From Bacteriovorax stolpii (GTDB taxonomy: Bacteria; Bdellovibrionota; Bacteriovoracia; Bacteriovoracales; Bacteriovoracaceae): a stretch of 64,000 nt of DNA. The stretch covers positions 25,298 to 89,297 of the forward strand of contig CAMDQH010000003.1 in the NCBI GenBank assembly GCA_945905815.1. Direction: 5' to 3'. Shown piece after piece: positions 43,875 through 53,622 of the stretch. The translations under genes were made by a program, and so were the position numbers. The notes under the pieces are model-generated. The model was given only the letters and a program-made list of their open reading frames with translations, did no database searches and had not been told where the DNA came from. Position 1 is the first letter of the stretch, and the number at the start of each line of letters is the position of its first letter.

Positions 43875-45305
43875 ATGTCTTTGCATTCAGTCTTCACGAC
43901 CTTGTTTTTTCTTTGCCTGTCATTAAATGTATTTGCACAGAAAAATTCAAAAGAAATTAAAGAGATCAAAGTTCCGGCCCCCAAGATTACGGAAAATCGC
44001 TCTCGCTTCGAGCAACTTGAACTTTTTAACAAAGTTCTTCATCTCGTTGAAACTCAGTATTATCGGCCCGTGAGTACTGAGAAATTAATTGAAGGTGCAC
44101 TCAAAGGTATGATGGATACATTAGATCCTCACTCTGCATTTTTAAATAAAGATTTTTTCGAAAAGATGCAAAATGATACTCAAGGAGAGTTCGGTGGTCT
44201 TGGTCTTGAAGTAACCCAACGTGAAGGAGTTATTTACATCATCACGCCTATTGATGATACCCCTGCATTCCGTGCTGGCGTTTTACCTAAGGATAAATTA
44301 GTTGAAATTAACCATGAACCAATTGTTGGAATGTCCTTAGAAGATTCGATGGAAAAAATGCGTGGGAAGATCGGTGAAAAAATTCATCTTGGAGTTGTTC
44401 GGGAAGGATACGAAGGCATTAAGCATTTCAACCTCGTCAGAGAATTAATTAAGGTTAAGCCAGTTAAATCAGAAATCGTTGGAGATCATTTTGCCTACAT
44501 TCGTCTGACTCAGTTTCAAAAACGTTCTGCTGAGTCTATGGAAGAGGCGATGAAAGCCTTGAAATCAAAAACGGAAAAGAATGGCGGCCTTACTGGTATC
44601 ATTCTAGATTTGCGTTCAAACCCAGGCGGCCTGCTAGATCAGGCAGTAGATGTTTCTTCATTGTTTTTAAAAGAAGGAATTGTTGTTTCAACCGAGTCTC
44701 GCGATCCTCAAAACAAAGATATTCGTTATGTTAAGAAATCAGGCTTTAAAGATCTTACAACTCCTATGGTAGTCCTAATCAATGGAGCATCAGCATCTGC
44801 TTCTGAAATCGTGGCCGGAGCTCTTCAGGATTATAAACGAGCAGTCATTATGGGGTCTCAGTCTTTCGGAAAGGGTTCTGTCCAAACAGTTGCCCAATTG
44901 GATAAAGAGACGGGAGTAAAGCTCACAATCGCTCAATATATGACTCCAAAAAATCGTAAAATTCAGGCCGTGGGCATCATGCCTGACGTCACAATAGAAG
45001 ATGTTGATCAAGATGAATTCGAAAAAAATCTAAGACAGGATCGCTATATTCGTGAAAAAGATTTGCGCAACCACCTGACTGCAATGATTGAAAATACTTC
45101 TGAGAAAAAACAGCGTGAAGCTGACGAAAGAGTAGAGCGCCTTCATAAGATGCAAGAACTAGAAAAACGAAAAACGAAGAAAAAAATTGTTGAAGATGAA
45201 TTATTTAAAACTTTCAAGGCCCAAGAAGACTATCAGGTGCTTCAGGCCATGAGATACCTTCAAGGTTATAATGTCTTTAAAGAGACAAAAACTTTAAATA
45301 AATGA
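43875..45305 (+). CDS. ctpA: C-terminal processing peptidase (S41)
   Basis: A 476-residue exported serine protease with signal peptide ending in NVFAQ. A PDZ domain (~residues 110-190, EGVIYIITPIDDTPAFRAGV) precedes the S41 core: LDLRSNPGGLLDQAVD, nucleophile Ser in NGASASASEIVAGAL and general-base Lys in GSQSFGKGSVQTV. The C-terminal ~80 residues are charged and helical. CtpA proteases trim periplasmic proteins, often wall hydrolases, matching the neighbouring EnvC-like gene. xseA overlaps its stop. Confidence 0.95.
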   Translation: MSLHSVFTTLFFLCLSLNVFAQKNSKEIKEIKVPAPKITENRSRFEQLELFNKVLHLVETQYYRPVSTEKLIEGALKGMMDTLDPHSAFLNKDFFEKMQNDTQGEFGGLGLEVTQREGVIYIITPIDDTPAFRAGVLPKDKLVEINHEPIVGMSLEDSMEKMRGKIGEKIHLGVVREGYEGIKHFNLVRELIKVKPVKSEIVGDHFAYIRLTQFQKRSAESMEEAMKALKSKTEKNGGLTGIILDLRSNPGGLLDQAVDVSSLFLKEGIVVSTESRDPQNKDIRYVKKSGFKDLTTPMVVLINGASASASEIVAGALQDYKRAVIMGSQSFGKGSVQTVAQLDKETGVKLTIAQYMTPKNRKIQAVGIMPDVTIEDVDQDEFEKNLRQDRYIREKDLRNHLTAMIENTSEKKQREADERVERLHKMQELEKRKTKKKIVEDELFKTFKAQEDYQVLQAMRYLQGYNVFKETKTLNK

Positions 45306-46576
45306 TGGAATTTGAAGCCGCTTCAGTTTCAGACCTTGTTTCCTCAATAAAAAATCTCCTGGAAGAAGAATTTCAGGAAGTTTTTGTTCAGGGAGAAGTC
45401 ACCAACCTCTCAACTTCTTCAAGTGGTCACTGGTACTTTACGCTCTCTGATGAATCTGCATGTATTTCCTGTGCATTATTTAAGGGGGACGCTTTAAGGA
45501 ATCCCTTAATTAGAACGCTTAAGAATGGGGACCAGATTATTGTTTTAGGTCCTGTTACTGTTTATCAAAAAAGAGGATCGTTTCAGATCCTGGCAAAAAA
45601 AATCCTTCCGGCCGGTGCAGGACAACTCAAACTCCAATTTGAAAAACTGAAAGCAAAACTTGCTCATGAAGGATTGTTTGATCTGGAAAATAAAAAATCA
45701 ATTCCAAAGTTTCCTCAGCGCATTGCAGTTATAACCGCTCAGCATGGAGCAGCTCTTCAAGATTTTTTGAATGTCTATAAACGCCGCTCTCTTTGGTGTG
45801 ACATCATTATTATTCCTTCATTGGTACAGGGAGATGGAGCTGCTAAAACTTTGATTTCTGCGATTAAAAAAGCAGAAAATATTGAAGGAGTCGAAACGAT
45901 TGTCCTGACTCGTGGAGGGGGAAGTCTTGAAGATCTCTGGGCATTTAATGATGAAGAGCTTGTTCGTACCATTCATAAATGTAAAATCCCGGTGGTCAGC
46001 GCCGTAGGACATGAAGTTGATTTTAGCTTATGTGATTATGTTGCAGATCATCGTTCTGAAACTCCCACTGCTGCAGCGGAAATTCTTTCTCAGCCACAAA
46101 CAGAACTCAACGCAAGACTACACTTTTGCCAGACTCATTTAAAATCGGATCTATTTAAGCTTCATCAGAGAATTGAGTTATTAACTCATAAATTTCATCC
46201 TAGAGAAATGATCAATATTGTTATGCAAAAGGTACAGACAGCGCAAAAAGCATTGTCACAAATTCGTCTGCAGGATCGAGCTGAAGAGCTCATTGGGATA
46301 TTAGAGGCAACTCAACACGTAGATGAACTCCAGATCCGTCTTTCCCATGCAGTTAGTTTTAAAATGAATGGGTTCTCTGAAAAATTAAAACGTTTTGAGC
46401 ACGTTCTTTCAGCTCTTAATCCGAAACTTGTTTTAAAACGTGGTTATAGTTTTGTGATGGCCCAAAGCAAAGAAGTGGTTTCATCATTAGAGCAATTCAA
46501 AAAGCAACCAACCGGTTCAAAGTTTGTTCTTCAGTTTTATGATGGTCAGGGAATAGTTACGAAGGATGTTGAATGA
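45302..46576 (+). CDS. xseA: Exodeoxyribonuclease VII large subunit
   Basis: A 424-residue XseA. An N-terminal OB-fold (VFVQGEVTNLSTSSSGHWYF) leads to the catalytic domain with ITAQHGAALQDFLNVYKRR, LTRGGGSLEDLWAFNDE and VSAVGHEVDFSLCDYVADHR, all typical, then helical repeats and the C-terminal RGYSFVMAQ. ExoVII degrades single-stranded DNA with a small subunit XseB; no xseB is seen next to it. Confidence 0.95.
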   Translation: MMEFEAASVSDLVSSIKNLLEEEFQEVFVQGEVTNLSTSSSGHWYFTLSDESACISCALFKGDALRNPLIRTLKNGDQIIVLGPVTVYQKRGSFQILAKKILPAGAGQLKLQFEKLKAKLAHEGLFDLENKKSIPKFPQRIAVITAQHGAALQDFLNVYKRRSLWCDIIIIPSLVQGDGAAKTLISAIKKAENIEGVETIVLTRGGGSLEDLWAFNDEELVRTIHKCKIPVVSAVGHEVDFSLCDYVADHRSETPTAAAEILSQPQTELNARLHFCQTHLKSDLFKLHQRIELLTHKFHPREMINIVMQKVQTAQKALSQIRLQDRAEELIGILEATQHVDELQIRLSHAVSFKMNGFSEKLKRFEHVLSALNPKLVLKRGYSFVMAQSKEVVSSLEQFKKQPTGSKFVLQFYDGQGIVTKDVE

Positions 46577-47424
46577 ATTTTATTATTCTAATTGGCTTGT
46601 TTATTATGGGAGTGGCTTGTGCACAGACGAAAATGAAGATGGGGAATTCTTCAAGACCGATGGTCATTAGCCAAGGTGAGGTTCGTTGGATTGAATTTCC
46701 TCTCTCCTCGGATGAAACGAAGCTTAGTTGTCATGGACATGATGTAAAATATGTTAAAAAAGGTAATCTTGGCCTGGCCTTTGTGATCGAAAGTTATTTT
46801 TCCGATCTGGCCCCATTTAGCTGCAAGGTCTCTTTGAATGGAATACTAACATCTGAGTTTAATTTCATTGTGAAGGAAAGGCATTATCATGCGGAAGTTT
46901 TAAAAGTTGATCCTAAAAAAATAAAACTTGCGCCTAAAGATGAGAAAAGAGTTATTGCCGAACAAATAGTCTTAAATAAAATATATGACTCAAGTGTTTC
47001 AGATTTTCTTTTTACTGAAGCTTTTATGCCGCCATTAAATAGTACAGTCACAAGTGTCTATGGAAATAAGCGAGTTTATAATAAAAAGAAAAAGGGCCAA
47101 CACCTTGGCATAGACTATCGAGCAGCAATAGGAGACAAAGTTCCTGCTGCGAATGCTGGAAAAATAGTATTTTCAGATGATCTTTTTTTTACAGGATGGA
47201 CGGTAATTATAGACCATGGCCTTGATATCTTTACTGTTTATGGGCATCTTTCAAAAACTCTTGTTAAGGCCGGCAATATCGTGGGGCGAGGAGAATTGAT
47301 AGGTCTTACTGGTAATACTGGCAGAACTTCAGGACCACATCTTCATTGGGGAACTAAAGTTCAAGGGCAATATATTGATGGGTTTGTTTTAATTGAAGAG
47401 AGTAAAAAATATTTCAAAAATTAA
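46573..47424 (+). CDS. Secreted M23 (LytM) metallopeptidase
   Basis: A 283-residue protein with signal peptide MNFIILIGLFIMGVACA. The M23 domain (~residues 155-275) has an intact zinc site: GQHLGIDYRAAIG (His and Asp) and the terminal SGPHLHWGTKVQG (HxH). It is therefore likely an active peptidoglycan endopeptidase, unlike the EnvC-like protein 2.7 kb upstream. It overlaps xseA by four bases. Confidence 0.92.
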   Translation: MNFIILIGLFIMGVACAQTKMKMGNSSRPMVISQGEVRWIEFPLSSDETKLSCHGHDVKYVKKGNLGLAFVIESYFSDLAPFSCKVSLNGILTSEFNFIVKERHYHAEVLKVDPKKIKLAPKDEKRVIAEQIVLNKIYDSSVSDFLFTEAFMPPLNSTVTSVYGNKRVYNKKKKGQHLGIDYRAAIGDKVPAANAGKIVFSDDLFFTGWTVIIDHGLDIFTVYGHLSKTLVKAGNIVGRGELIGLTGNTGRTSGPHLHWGTKVQGQYIDGFVLIEESKKYFKN

Positions 47425-47427
47425 TAT

Positions 47428-49134
47428 ATGACTAATTTTTCTGGTTTTATATCATTCAGGGTTGACCCTTCCTTGTCACAGGACCTTAGAAAATCTTTGG
47501 ATGGATTATTATCAAATTTTAAAGAAGTACCTATTGAAAATAATATTTTTTCCACATCCTTGCCATCGGGACGCTTGACCGTCGATTTTATTTCAGAAAA
47601 CTCACTCCACTTGATTAAAGAAAGCCCTTCGTTTAAATTATGTCTGCTTGATAAGAATCAGGGGTTATTCAGTTTTGGTCAAAACATAGAAAACTCTCTA
47701 GTCGATGCTGTTTTGGATGATTCATTCGATATTTTGCAAATTCTTAAACTTATTGAGCCCAGAGTACTGACGCTTATTAGACTTCAAGAAGATTATTTAT
47801 ACTCGATAGGGTCAAAAAATATTAGAAAATTTGAAGCTCGAGCACGTCTCGAAACGACAAAATCCTTAGAGCAAGCAGGAGGGTTAACCTCGGAAAATCT
47901 CCTCGCGTACGCTCAAGCATTAGTCGACTTGGAAAAGGAACTGATCCATACAGCAGATCCTGGGAGAATTGAAAAAGTACTCAATCAGTTCGTAAAAAAT
48001 CACGTGGAGAAGGCAAAATTTCAGTACTTCACATCGGTTGAGATCTCTCAAATTAAAATATCTTCTAACCTCCTTAGCTTGCCTAGATTTAATGGGACAT
48101 TTTTAGCTTTGGAAATGAACTGGGATGATGCGGATTATTCAAGACTCATTAAAAAATTATTCTTCTTTTATACCCTCGTAAATTTCTTTTCTTTTAAACA
48201 AGAAATCCATGATCCATTCTTTGATGACGGTCTATGGGGGAGTGTCCTTGATAGTATTCCGTTTCCCGTGGCGCTTCTTTCTCATACAGGTGAAGTGTAC
48301 CAACATAATACTCTCTTTTCTAATTTAAATCTCGCTCCAATTGATTGCTTGAAATACAAACTTCGCGAAAAAATCCAGATTAACGATATTCCGTATAACG
48401 TTTTTAGAAAAGAAGTTCACCATCTTGATGAAACAAAATACCTGTTTGTTTTTTTTACAGAGAGTTTCTTTTTAAAAGGGGATGGTAATCACACTCCATC
48501 CGGGCAGGAACTTGGAATTATCAGTTCCAGTATCGCTCATGAATTAAACAACCCAATTGCAGGAATTCAGGCGGCCCTGAGCCTTTTGATGTTAGGCGAT
48601 GAATTGAATGAAGAGGCAAGACTCACACTTGTAGAAATGAAAAATGGTGCAACCAGATGCAAACAATTAATTGAAACATTTCTAGGCTTTTCTCGTGTGA
48701 ACCCCAAAAGTCTAACCTCTCAGGAACTTCAACTTAGCCCTATTGTCATTTGTTATCAGCAGGCGCAGAATTTATTGCGTTTTAGAACTGTTGAAAGTGG
48801 CATTAGATTCTCTTTTGAAATATCTCGTCACTCTGAATTTAGGGCAACTGTAAACTTAAGTCTGCTAACGATGACTTTTTATCTCATCATGGGTGAACTC
48901 ATGACGCTTTATTCTCACCAATTGCTCGTTGCTGAAAAAAATCAAATTGAAAAGGTCATTAAGGGTGAGATTATTGAATCTTCACAAGAAATTCAAATTC
49001 AATTGCACGAATTGAATATTTCATCACTTAGTCTTTCTAAACTTATTCAGAATTTACTTACAATTGAAAATTTTGTTTTGCAGGTTTCTGACTATTCACT
49101 TCGTTTTATTTATAACCCGCCTAGAGATGGTTAA
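47428..49134 (+). CDS. PAS-histidine kinase-like protein with no recognisable ATPase domain
   Basis: A 568-residue cytosolic protein. Residues ~280-345 look like a PAS domain (SIPFPVALLSHTGEVYQHN). The dimerisation/phospho-acceptor helix is well kept (SSIAHELNNPIAGIQAALSL, His near residue 371, and CKQLIETFLGFSRVNP). The following ~140 residues lie where the HATPase should be, but no N-box Asn or DxGxG/GxG glycine motifs are present. It may be a pseudo-kinase that passes on or receives phosphate, or a scaffold. It is four bases after the M23 gene and its end overlaps the convergent exonuclease by 14. Confidence 0.8.
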   Translation: MTNFSGFISFRVDPSLSQDLRKSLDGLLSNFKEVPIENNIFSTSLPSGRLTVDFISENSLHLIKESPSFKLCLLDKNQGLFSFGQNIENSLVDAVLDDSFDILQILKLIEPRVLTLIRLQEDYLYSIGSKNIRKFEARARLETTKSLEQAGGLTSENLLAYAQALVDLEKELIHTADPGRIEKVLNQFVKNHVEKAKFQYFTSVEISQIKISSNLLSLPRFNGTFLALEMNWDDADYSRLIKKLFFFYTLVNFFSFKQEIHDPFFDDGLWGSVLDSIPFPVALLSHTGEVYQHNTLFSNLNLAPIDCLKYKLREKIQINDIPYNVFRKEVHHLDETKYLFVFFTESFFLKGDGNHTPSGQELGIISSSIAHELNNPIAGIQAALSLLMLGDELNEEARLTLVEMKNGATRCKQLIETFLGFSRVNPKSLTSQELQLSPIVICYQQAQNLLRFRTVESGIRFSFEISRHSEFRATVNLSLLTMTFYLIMGELMTLYSHQLLVAEKNQIEKVIKGEIIESSQEIQIQLHELNISSLSLSKLIQNLLTIENFVLQVSDYSLRFIYNPPRDG

Positions 49135-50431
49135 GGGGAAACTTGTAAGGATCCCCGTGCTCTAGCGCCAGCTTCTCAATTCGGTCGAGGTAAGTTTTTC
49201 GCTCATCTTTGATATCACTGTTTTTAAGAGTCAGGTAAAGATTGGGGTCTGAAGTCAAGGAGTCTTGAAACAAGCTTAAGAAAATATCTTTGATATCATT
49301 TTGTAAGTAGACTTTCTTTTTCCCTTTCTGCTGAACTTCAAACCTTGTAACTTGCCCTGATAAAAACTGATGGAGCTTCTTTTTATGAGAAGGGTATTTA
49401 AATACCAGTTGGGAATAGGGTGAGAAGTTTAAAAAGGAATAAACAATATATTGTCCGCTAATTAGATGAGGCGTAATTACAAAATCGTGTTCATCAATTA
49501 ATGTCGGTGCCAATGGAAGGGGATGACGTTTCTTAAGATACTCAATTGTTTTCTTTCTGTAGGTCTCTGGAATTTTTATGAAGTTTGAATTCATAAAAAA
49601 CAATCCTTCAATAAACGGACCCGATAGACGTATGTGAATTTGACTCCATCTGAAATCAGCGAGTAACACTTTCATGGCCTCAACTTCGATGGAAGGATTT
49701 TTTAGTGGCAGAATCGTAAGGATTACTCCATTGTCGCCTTTAACAGAAAGAATCGCCGGGGTCTGAGTTTTTTCAAGGACCTTAAACACTTCGTCCAGTC
49801 CTTCTTCATTTTCGAAAATGGCACGATCGAGCTCAAATTTGTTTCTTGGGTAATAGAGCTGATTCACTTTACGGATTTTTTTCTCTTCAAAGATCTCTAA
49901 ATATTTTAAGAGTAAAAATGCAGTAGCCCGAGCATCTTCTATCGCTCTATGCGCTTTTGAATGTGTGATATTGAAAATTTGCGACATATATTGCAGGTTA
50001 GAACTCATGATATCGGGGATGAGATACTTCGTCATGATGTTAGTACATATAACTTTATTATCCATGGTAGGTCGCTGAAGATTTTTCAACACACCATTTA
50101 GAAACGGGACATCAAATGAAGTATTGTGAGCAACAAGGATTGTGTCTCCAATGAATTGCACGATTTCATCTATGACTTCTTCAATCTTAGGTGCGTGTTC
50201 AACATCAGCTTTTCTGATTCCTGTCAGTTTTTGAACAAAATCAGGAATATCTTTCTGTGGGTTAATCAAGAAGCTTCTTTCTTCTGTGATTTTTCTGTTT
50301 TCTATTTTGATCATTCCGACTTCGATAATTTTCTCAGTCTCCGGATTTCCACCCGTCGTTTCTAAATCTATTACACAAAAACGGAGTGATTCGAGCAGCT
50401 CTTCCGAGCTATTGAAGATTTTTTCTTGCAT
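49121..50431 (-). CDS. DEDDh (DnaQ-like) exonuclease with C-terminal extension
   Basis: A 436-residue protein. Residues ~15-185 are a DnaQ/epsilon-type 3'-5' exonuclease: FCVIDLETTGGNPETEKIIE (Asp and Glu), VAHNTSFDVPFLNGVL (Asp) and the HRAIEDARAT block (His, Asp). The remaining ~250 residues are beta-rich and unrecognised. It could proofread as a separate epsilon-like subunit, or act in repair or RNA/DNA scavenging. No clear ribosome site lies close to the ATG. Confidence 0.87.
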   Translation of the reverse strand: MQEKIFNSSEELLESLRFCVIDLETTGGNPETEKIIEVGMIKIENRKITEERSFLINPQKDIPDFVQKLTGIRKADVEHAPKIEEVIDEIVQFIGDTILVAHNTSFDVPFLNGVLKNLQRPTMDNKVICTNIMTKYLIPDIMSSNLQYMSQIFNITHSKAHRAIEDARATAFLLLKYLEIFEEKKIRKVNQLYYPRNKFELDRAIFENEEGLDEVFKVLEKTQTPAILSVKGDNGVILTILPLKNPSIEVEAMKVLLADFRWSQIHIRLSGPFIEGLFFMNSNFIKIPETYRKKTIEYLKKRHPLPLAPTLIDEHDFVITPHLISGQYIVYSFLNFSPYSQLVFKYPSHKKKLHQFLSGQVTRFEVQQKGKKKVYLQNDIKDIFLSLFQDSLTSDPNLYLTLKNSDIKDERKTYLDRIEKLALEHGDPYKFPLNHL

Positions 50432-50473
50432 TTAATAAAAGGAACATTCGCTCCTTCTCCATATTTTTTTCGT

Positions 50474-50863
50474 CTATTTGAGATGGTCAGGTGTAAAAGC
50501 GTGAGTTAGTAGTTCACCAAGTTTTTTGGTTTTCTCGTTTCCTGCTTTATCGCCAAATGTAATTTCCATATCGAGTGAAGAGAATTCAGTCATCACTTGT
50601 AGACACATTCCACATGGTGGCCATCCATCAATAGTATAGACATAAACTTTTTTTAATTTCTTGTGGCCTTCCGATACTGCTTTCCATATTGCAACTCTCT
50701 CCGCACATACAGTTCCGCCAAAGCTTGAATTTTCAATATTGCAGCCCTGATACACATGGCCATCATCAGTTTCAACTGCTGATCCAACTTTTGCCTTAGA
50801 GTATGGTGAATAGGATCTGGTTGATGCTTCCTGTGCCAGATCTCGCAACTTCTTATCACTCAT
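50474..50863 (-). CDS. cdd: Cytidine deaminase
   Basis: A 129-residue zinc enzyme converting (deoxy)cytidine to (deoxy)uridine. Motifs: SPYSKAKVGSAVETDDG, the catalytic TVCAERVA (Cys and Glu) and the second zinc pair PPCGMC. It directly abuts the purine phosphorylase gene (stop and start one base apart), forming a salvage operon. Confidence 0.95.
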   Translation of the reverse strand: MSDKKLRDLAQEASTRSYSPYSKAKVGSAVETDDGHVYQGCNIENSSFGGTVCAERVAIWKAVSEGHKKLKKVYVYTIDGWPPCGMCLQVMTEFSSLDMEITFGDKAGNEKTKKLGELLTHAFTPDHLK

Positions 50864-51697
50864 TTATATTTTTCCCAACTTTTTAAGTTCACTTATAGTT
50901 TCAGTTAAAATAGTGGCAAATCCAACCATGGCTTTTTCTGCCACTTTCTTTACGTCTGCATGGTTTAGTTTTTCTGCCTTAATACCCGCCGCATAGTTTG
51001 TTACACAGGCGACCCCTGCCACTTTGAGTCCAAGGTGGTTGGCAGCGATTACTTCCGGGACAGTACTCATACCTACAAGGTCAGCACCAATTGTTCTGAG
51101 CATTCGGATTTCGGCGGGCGTTTCATAGGTCGGGCCTAAAACAGAGCAGTACACTCCACTTTTTAAATTCACATGATGATTGGCGGCCACTTGTTTAAGC
51201 AGGGCAGTCAAATCTGGGTCATATGCCTGGCCCATATCTGGAAAACGGGGACCTAGTTCAGCTATATTTGGGCCTACAAGAGGATTTCTTCCCGAGAGAT
51301 TTATATGGTCTACAATTGAAACCAAGTCTCCTGGATGAAAATCTGCATTGATTCCACCTGAAGCATTGGTTACGAAAAGCATTTCGATTCCCAAAGCCGC
51401 AAGAGTTCTCACTGGGTGAACAATATCCTCCATCGGATGACCTTCATAAGAATGCATTCTTCCTTGAAGAGCAGCTACAGGAACACCATGAACATCTCCA
51501 AGAATTAGCCTTCCATCATGACCTTCAACAGTTGTTCTCTTGAAGTGGGGAATATCCTTATAAAGAATAATCGTTTTGTTTTGAATTTGATCGATGTAAA
51601 CACCGAGACCTGACCCAAGGACAATACCAATTTTGGGTTTAACTTTGTATTTACTCTGGATGTATTGCGAAGATTCCAGAACTTTGTTCATGGCCAT
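50864..51697 (-). CDS. Purine nucleoside phosphorylase
   Basis: A 277-residue trimeric-type (family II) PNP splitting inosine/guanosine with phosphate. Motifs: IGIVLGSGLGVYIDQI (phosphate loop), VEGHDGRLILGDVHGV, GRMHSYEGHPM and LFVTNASGGINADFHPGD, with VGMSTVPEVIAANH. It lies between the pyrimidine phosphorylase and cytidine deaminase genes. Confidence 0.95.
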   Translation of the reverse strand: MAMNKVLESSQYIQSKYKVKPKIGIVLGSGLGVYIDQIQNKTIILYKDIPHFKRTTVEGHDGRLILGDVHGVPVAALQGRMHSYEGHPMEDIVHPVRTLAALGIEMLFVTNASGGINADFHPGDLVSIVDHINLSGRNPLVGPNIAELGPRFPDMGQAYDPDLTALLKQVAANHHVNLKSGVYCSVLGPTYETPAEIRMLRTIGADLVGMSTVPEVIAANHLGLKVAGVACVTNYAAGIKAEKLNHADVKKVAEKAMVGFATILTETISELKKLGKI

Positions 51698-51707
51698 AAC
51701 ACAAACC

Positions 51708-53030
51708 TTAGCTAAGTTTTTCTATAATGAGTTTTGGTGTTTTAACTTTTTTTGATGACATGACTAAAACGTCCTTAAGGAAGCTCGTTCTGATTTTTTC
51801 GGCAGCATCTTTTTGATGTATATGGTGATGAATGACAAAAACGGTGTCACCTTTTTTAACTTGATCTCCAATTTTTTTCTCGAAGTTGAATCCTACTGCA
51901 TGATCTATTATGTCCGACTTTGATTTACGACCGCCGCCAAGCTCAATCAGAAGAAGACCTATCTTATCATTTTGAAACATTTTAATGTAACCAGCCTTTT
52001 GAGCTGTGACCTTCGTAACTTCATTTGCAGTCGGCAATAGAGAGTAATTATCAATCACGCGGTCATCACCGCCTTGAGATTTTAAAAGTTTTCTAAACTC
52101 TTCCAGCGCTTTACCTGAATCCAACATGTGGTGGGCTTTTTTTAAAGCCTTTTCAAAAGTTTTTTCGATTCCACCAATGTGAATCATATGTGCAGCAAGG
52201 ATAATTGAAAGATCAGTTAGATCCTTGGGGCCCTTACCTTTTAAAGTTTCAATTGATTCGATAATTTCATTTGAATGTCCGACAGCATTGCCTAGTGGCT
52301 GGTTCATGTCAGTGATTAATGCGACTGCTTTTTTCTTGAAACGCTTCGATGTTGCGATAAGACTTTTACCAAGGGCTCGTGCATCCTTAGTTGAACGCAT
52401 GAATGCACCAGTACCTGACTTAATATCAAAGACAATTCCGTTAGCGCCCTCTGCAAGTTTTTTACTCATGATTGAAGCAGTAATAAGAGGGATTGAATCA
52501 ATTGTTGCGGTCACATCCCGAAGTGCGTAGATCAAGCGATCTGCTGGGGCGATATCTGGCGTTTGACCTATCAGGACTAGGCCTTCCTTGTTCAGCTTCT
52601 CTTGAAATGTTTTAAGGTCAAGTGCCGTATTAAAACCCTTAACGGCTTCAATCTTGTCTACTGTTCCGCCTGTGTGACCAAGTCCACGGCCAGCAATCAT
52701 AGGAACCTTTACACCAGCTGCAGAAGCAATAGGAGCTAGAATAAAAGAAGCCTTATCTCCAATTCCGCCAGTTGAATGTTTATCAATTACATTTTTACCG
52801 GAAAATTTTAACTGCTCGCCTGACTCAAGCATGGCATCTGTCAGGGCAGCTGTTTCAACTACGTTCATGCCTTTTATGAACATTGCCATCAGCATTGCCG
52901 ACATTTGGTAATCTTCAATCTTTTTGTCGGTATAGCTTTGGATGAACCACTTGATTTCTTTGTCAGTCAGGACCTGTCCCTTCTTCTTTTTGTCAATAAG
53001 TGGATAAACTTGAAAATTTTCTTTAATCAT
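51708..53030 (-). CDS. Thymidine/pyrimidine-nucleoside phosphorylase
   Basis: About 440 residues from the ATG at 53030, which matches the family length and starts MIKENFQVYPLIDKKKKG; the frame is open further upstream. Key blocks: DKHSTGGIGDKASFILAP (phosphate site), GRGLGHTGGTVDKIEA, LIYALRDVTATIDSIPL and KSGTGAFM. Whether it prefers thymidine (DeoA) or several pyrimidines (Pdp) cannot be settled by eye. First gene of the minus-strand salvage operon, divergent from the next two genes. Confidence 0.93.
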   Translation of the reverse strand: MIKENFQVYPLIDKKKKGQVLTDKEIKWFIQSYTDKKIEDYQMSAMLMAMFIKGMNVVETAALTDAMLESGEQLKFSGKNVIDKHSTGGIGDKASFILAPIASAAGVKVPMIAGRGLGHTGGTVDKIEAVKGFNTALDLKTFQEKLNKEGLVLIGQTPDIAPADRLIYALRDVTATIDSIPLITASIMSKKLAEGANGIVFDIKSGTGAFMRSTKDARALGKSLIATSKRFKKKAVALITDMNQPLGNAVGHSNEIIESIETLKGKGPKDLTDLSIILAAHMIHIGGIEKTFEKALKKAHHMLDSGKALEEFRKLLKSQGGDDRVIDNYSLLPTANEVTKVTAQKAGYIKMFQNDKIGLLLIELGGGRKSKSDIIDHAVGFNFEKKIGDQVKKGDTVFVIHHHIHQKDAAEKIRTSFLKDVLVMSSKKVKTPKLIIEKLS

Positions 53031-53130
53031 ATACACTCGCAATACAATAACGGATTTGCCATCTTTAAGAGAGGAACTTATCATAGTCTTAAGGCTTTCT
53101 GCTTGGCAAACTTATGTATCGAGGGTTCTC

Positions 53131-53541
53131 ATGAAAAAATGTCTTTGTATTTTTCTTATTTTCCAACTTCTCACTCTGACTGGGGCGTTGGCCCAAGAGG
53201 GTGGAGAGAACGATCTTGTTAAGAATACGCAAAATGATATTCTCATAGTGGCCGGTGCCGGTGCAGGTGGAGCAGTTCTTGGTTTATCGACACTTTCATT
53301 TTACGATCAAGCATCGAAACATATTTCCAATACTTGGACTGGCGCAGCAATAGGGATCATTGTTGGAGTTATTTTTGTGGCCTATAGCAGTGCTCAAAAA
53401 GGTTCTGACGAGCTTCAAAGTTCTGTTCCTTCAGAAGGGTTTTCAACTTCTGAGCGTGTCGCCTGGCATGGTGAAAAATCAGATGTTCTGTCAATGAACT
53501 CGGTGCAATTTGGCACTCAATTTTGGCAAACATCTTTCTAA
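53131..53541 (+). CDS. Small secreted or membrane protein upstream of nupC
   Basis: About 136 residues from the ATG at 53131 (GAGGG upstream; it gives signal peptide MKKCLCIFLIFQLLTLTGALA). Two further hydrophobic, Gly/Ala-rich segments follow (VAGAGAGGAVLGLSTL and AAIGIIVGVIFVAY), probably a membrane hairpin, then a polar C-terminus. Not recognised. It lies between the nucleoside-salvage operon and nupC, but nupC has its own promoter. Confidence 0.65.
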   Translation: MKKCLCIFLIFQLLTLTGALAQEGGENDLVKNTQNDILIVAGAGAGGAVLGLSTLSFYDQASKHISNTWTGAAIGIIVGVIFVAYSSAQKGSDELQSSVPSEGFSTSERVAWHGEKSDVLSMNSVQFGTQFWQTSF

Positions 53542-53557
53542 AACAGTCCACTTTTCC

Positions 53558-53587
53558 TTGCCATAAACATTAGCCTCTCGGTATAAC
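53558..53587 (+). promoter_or_regulatory. Candidate nupC promoter
   Basis: TTGCCA and TATAAC are 18 bases apart, ~35 bases before the nupC ATG. A good match judged by eye. Confidence 0.5.
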
Positions 53588-53622
53588 TCTATGAGTTAGC
53601 TATTAATTAGTACGGGAGTCCT

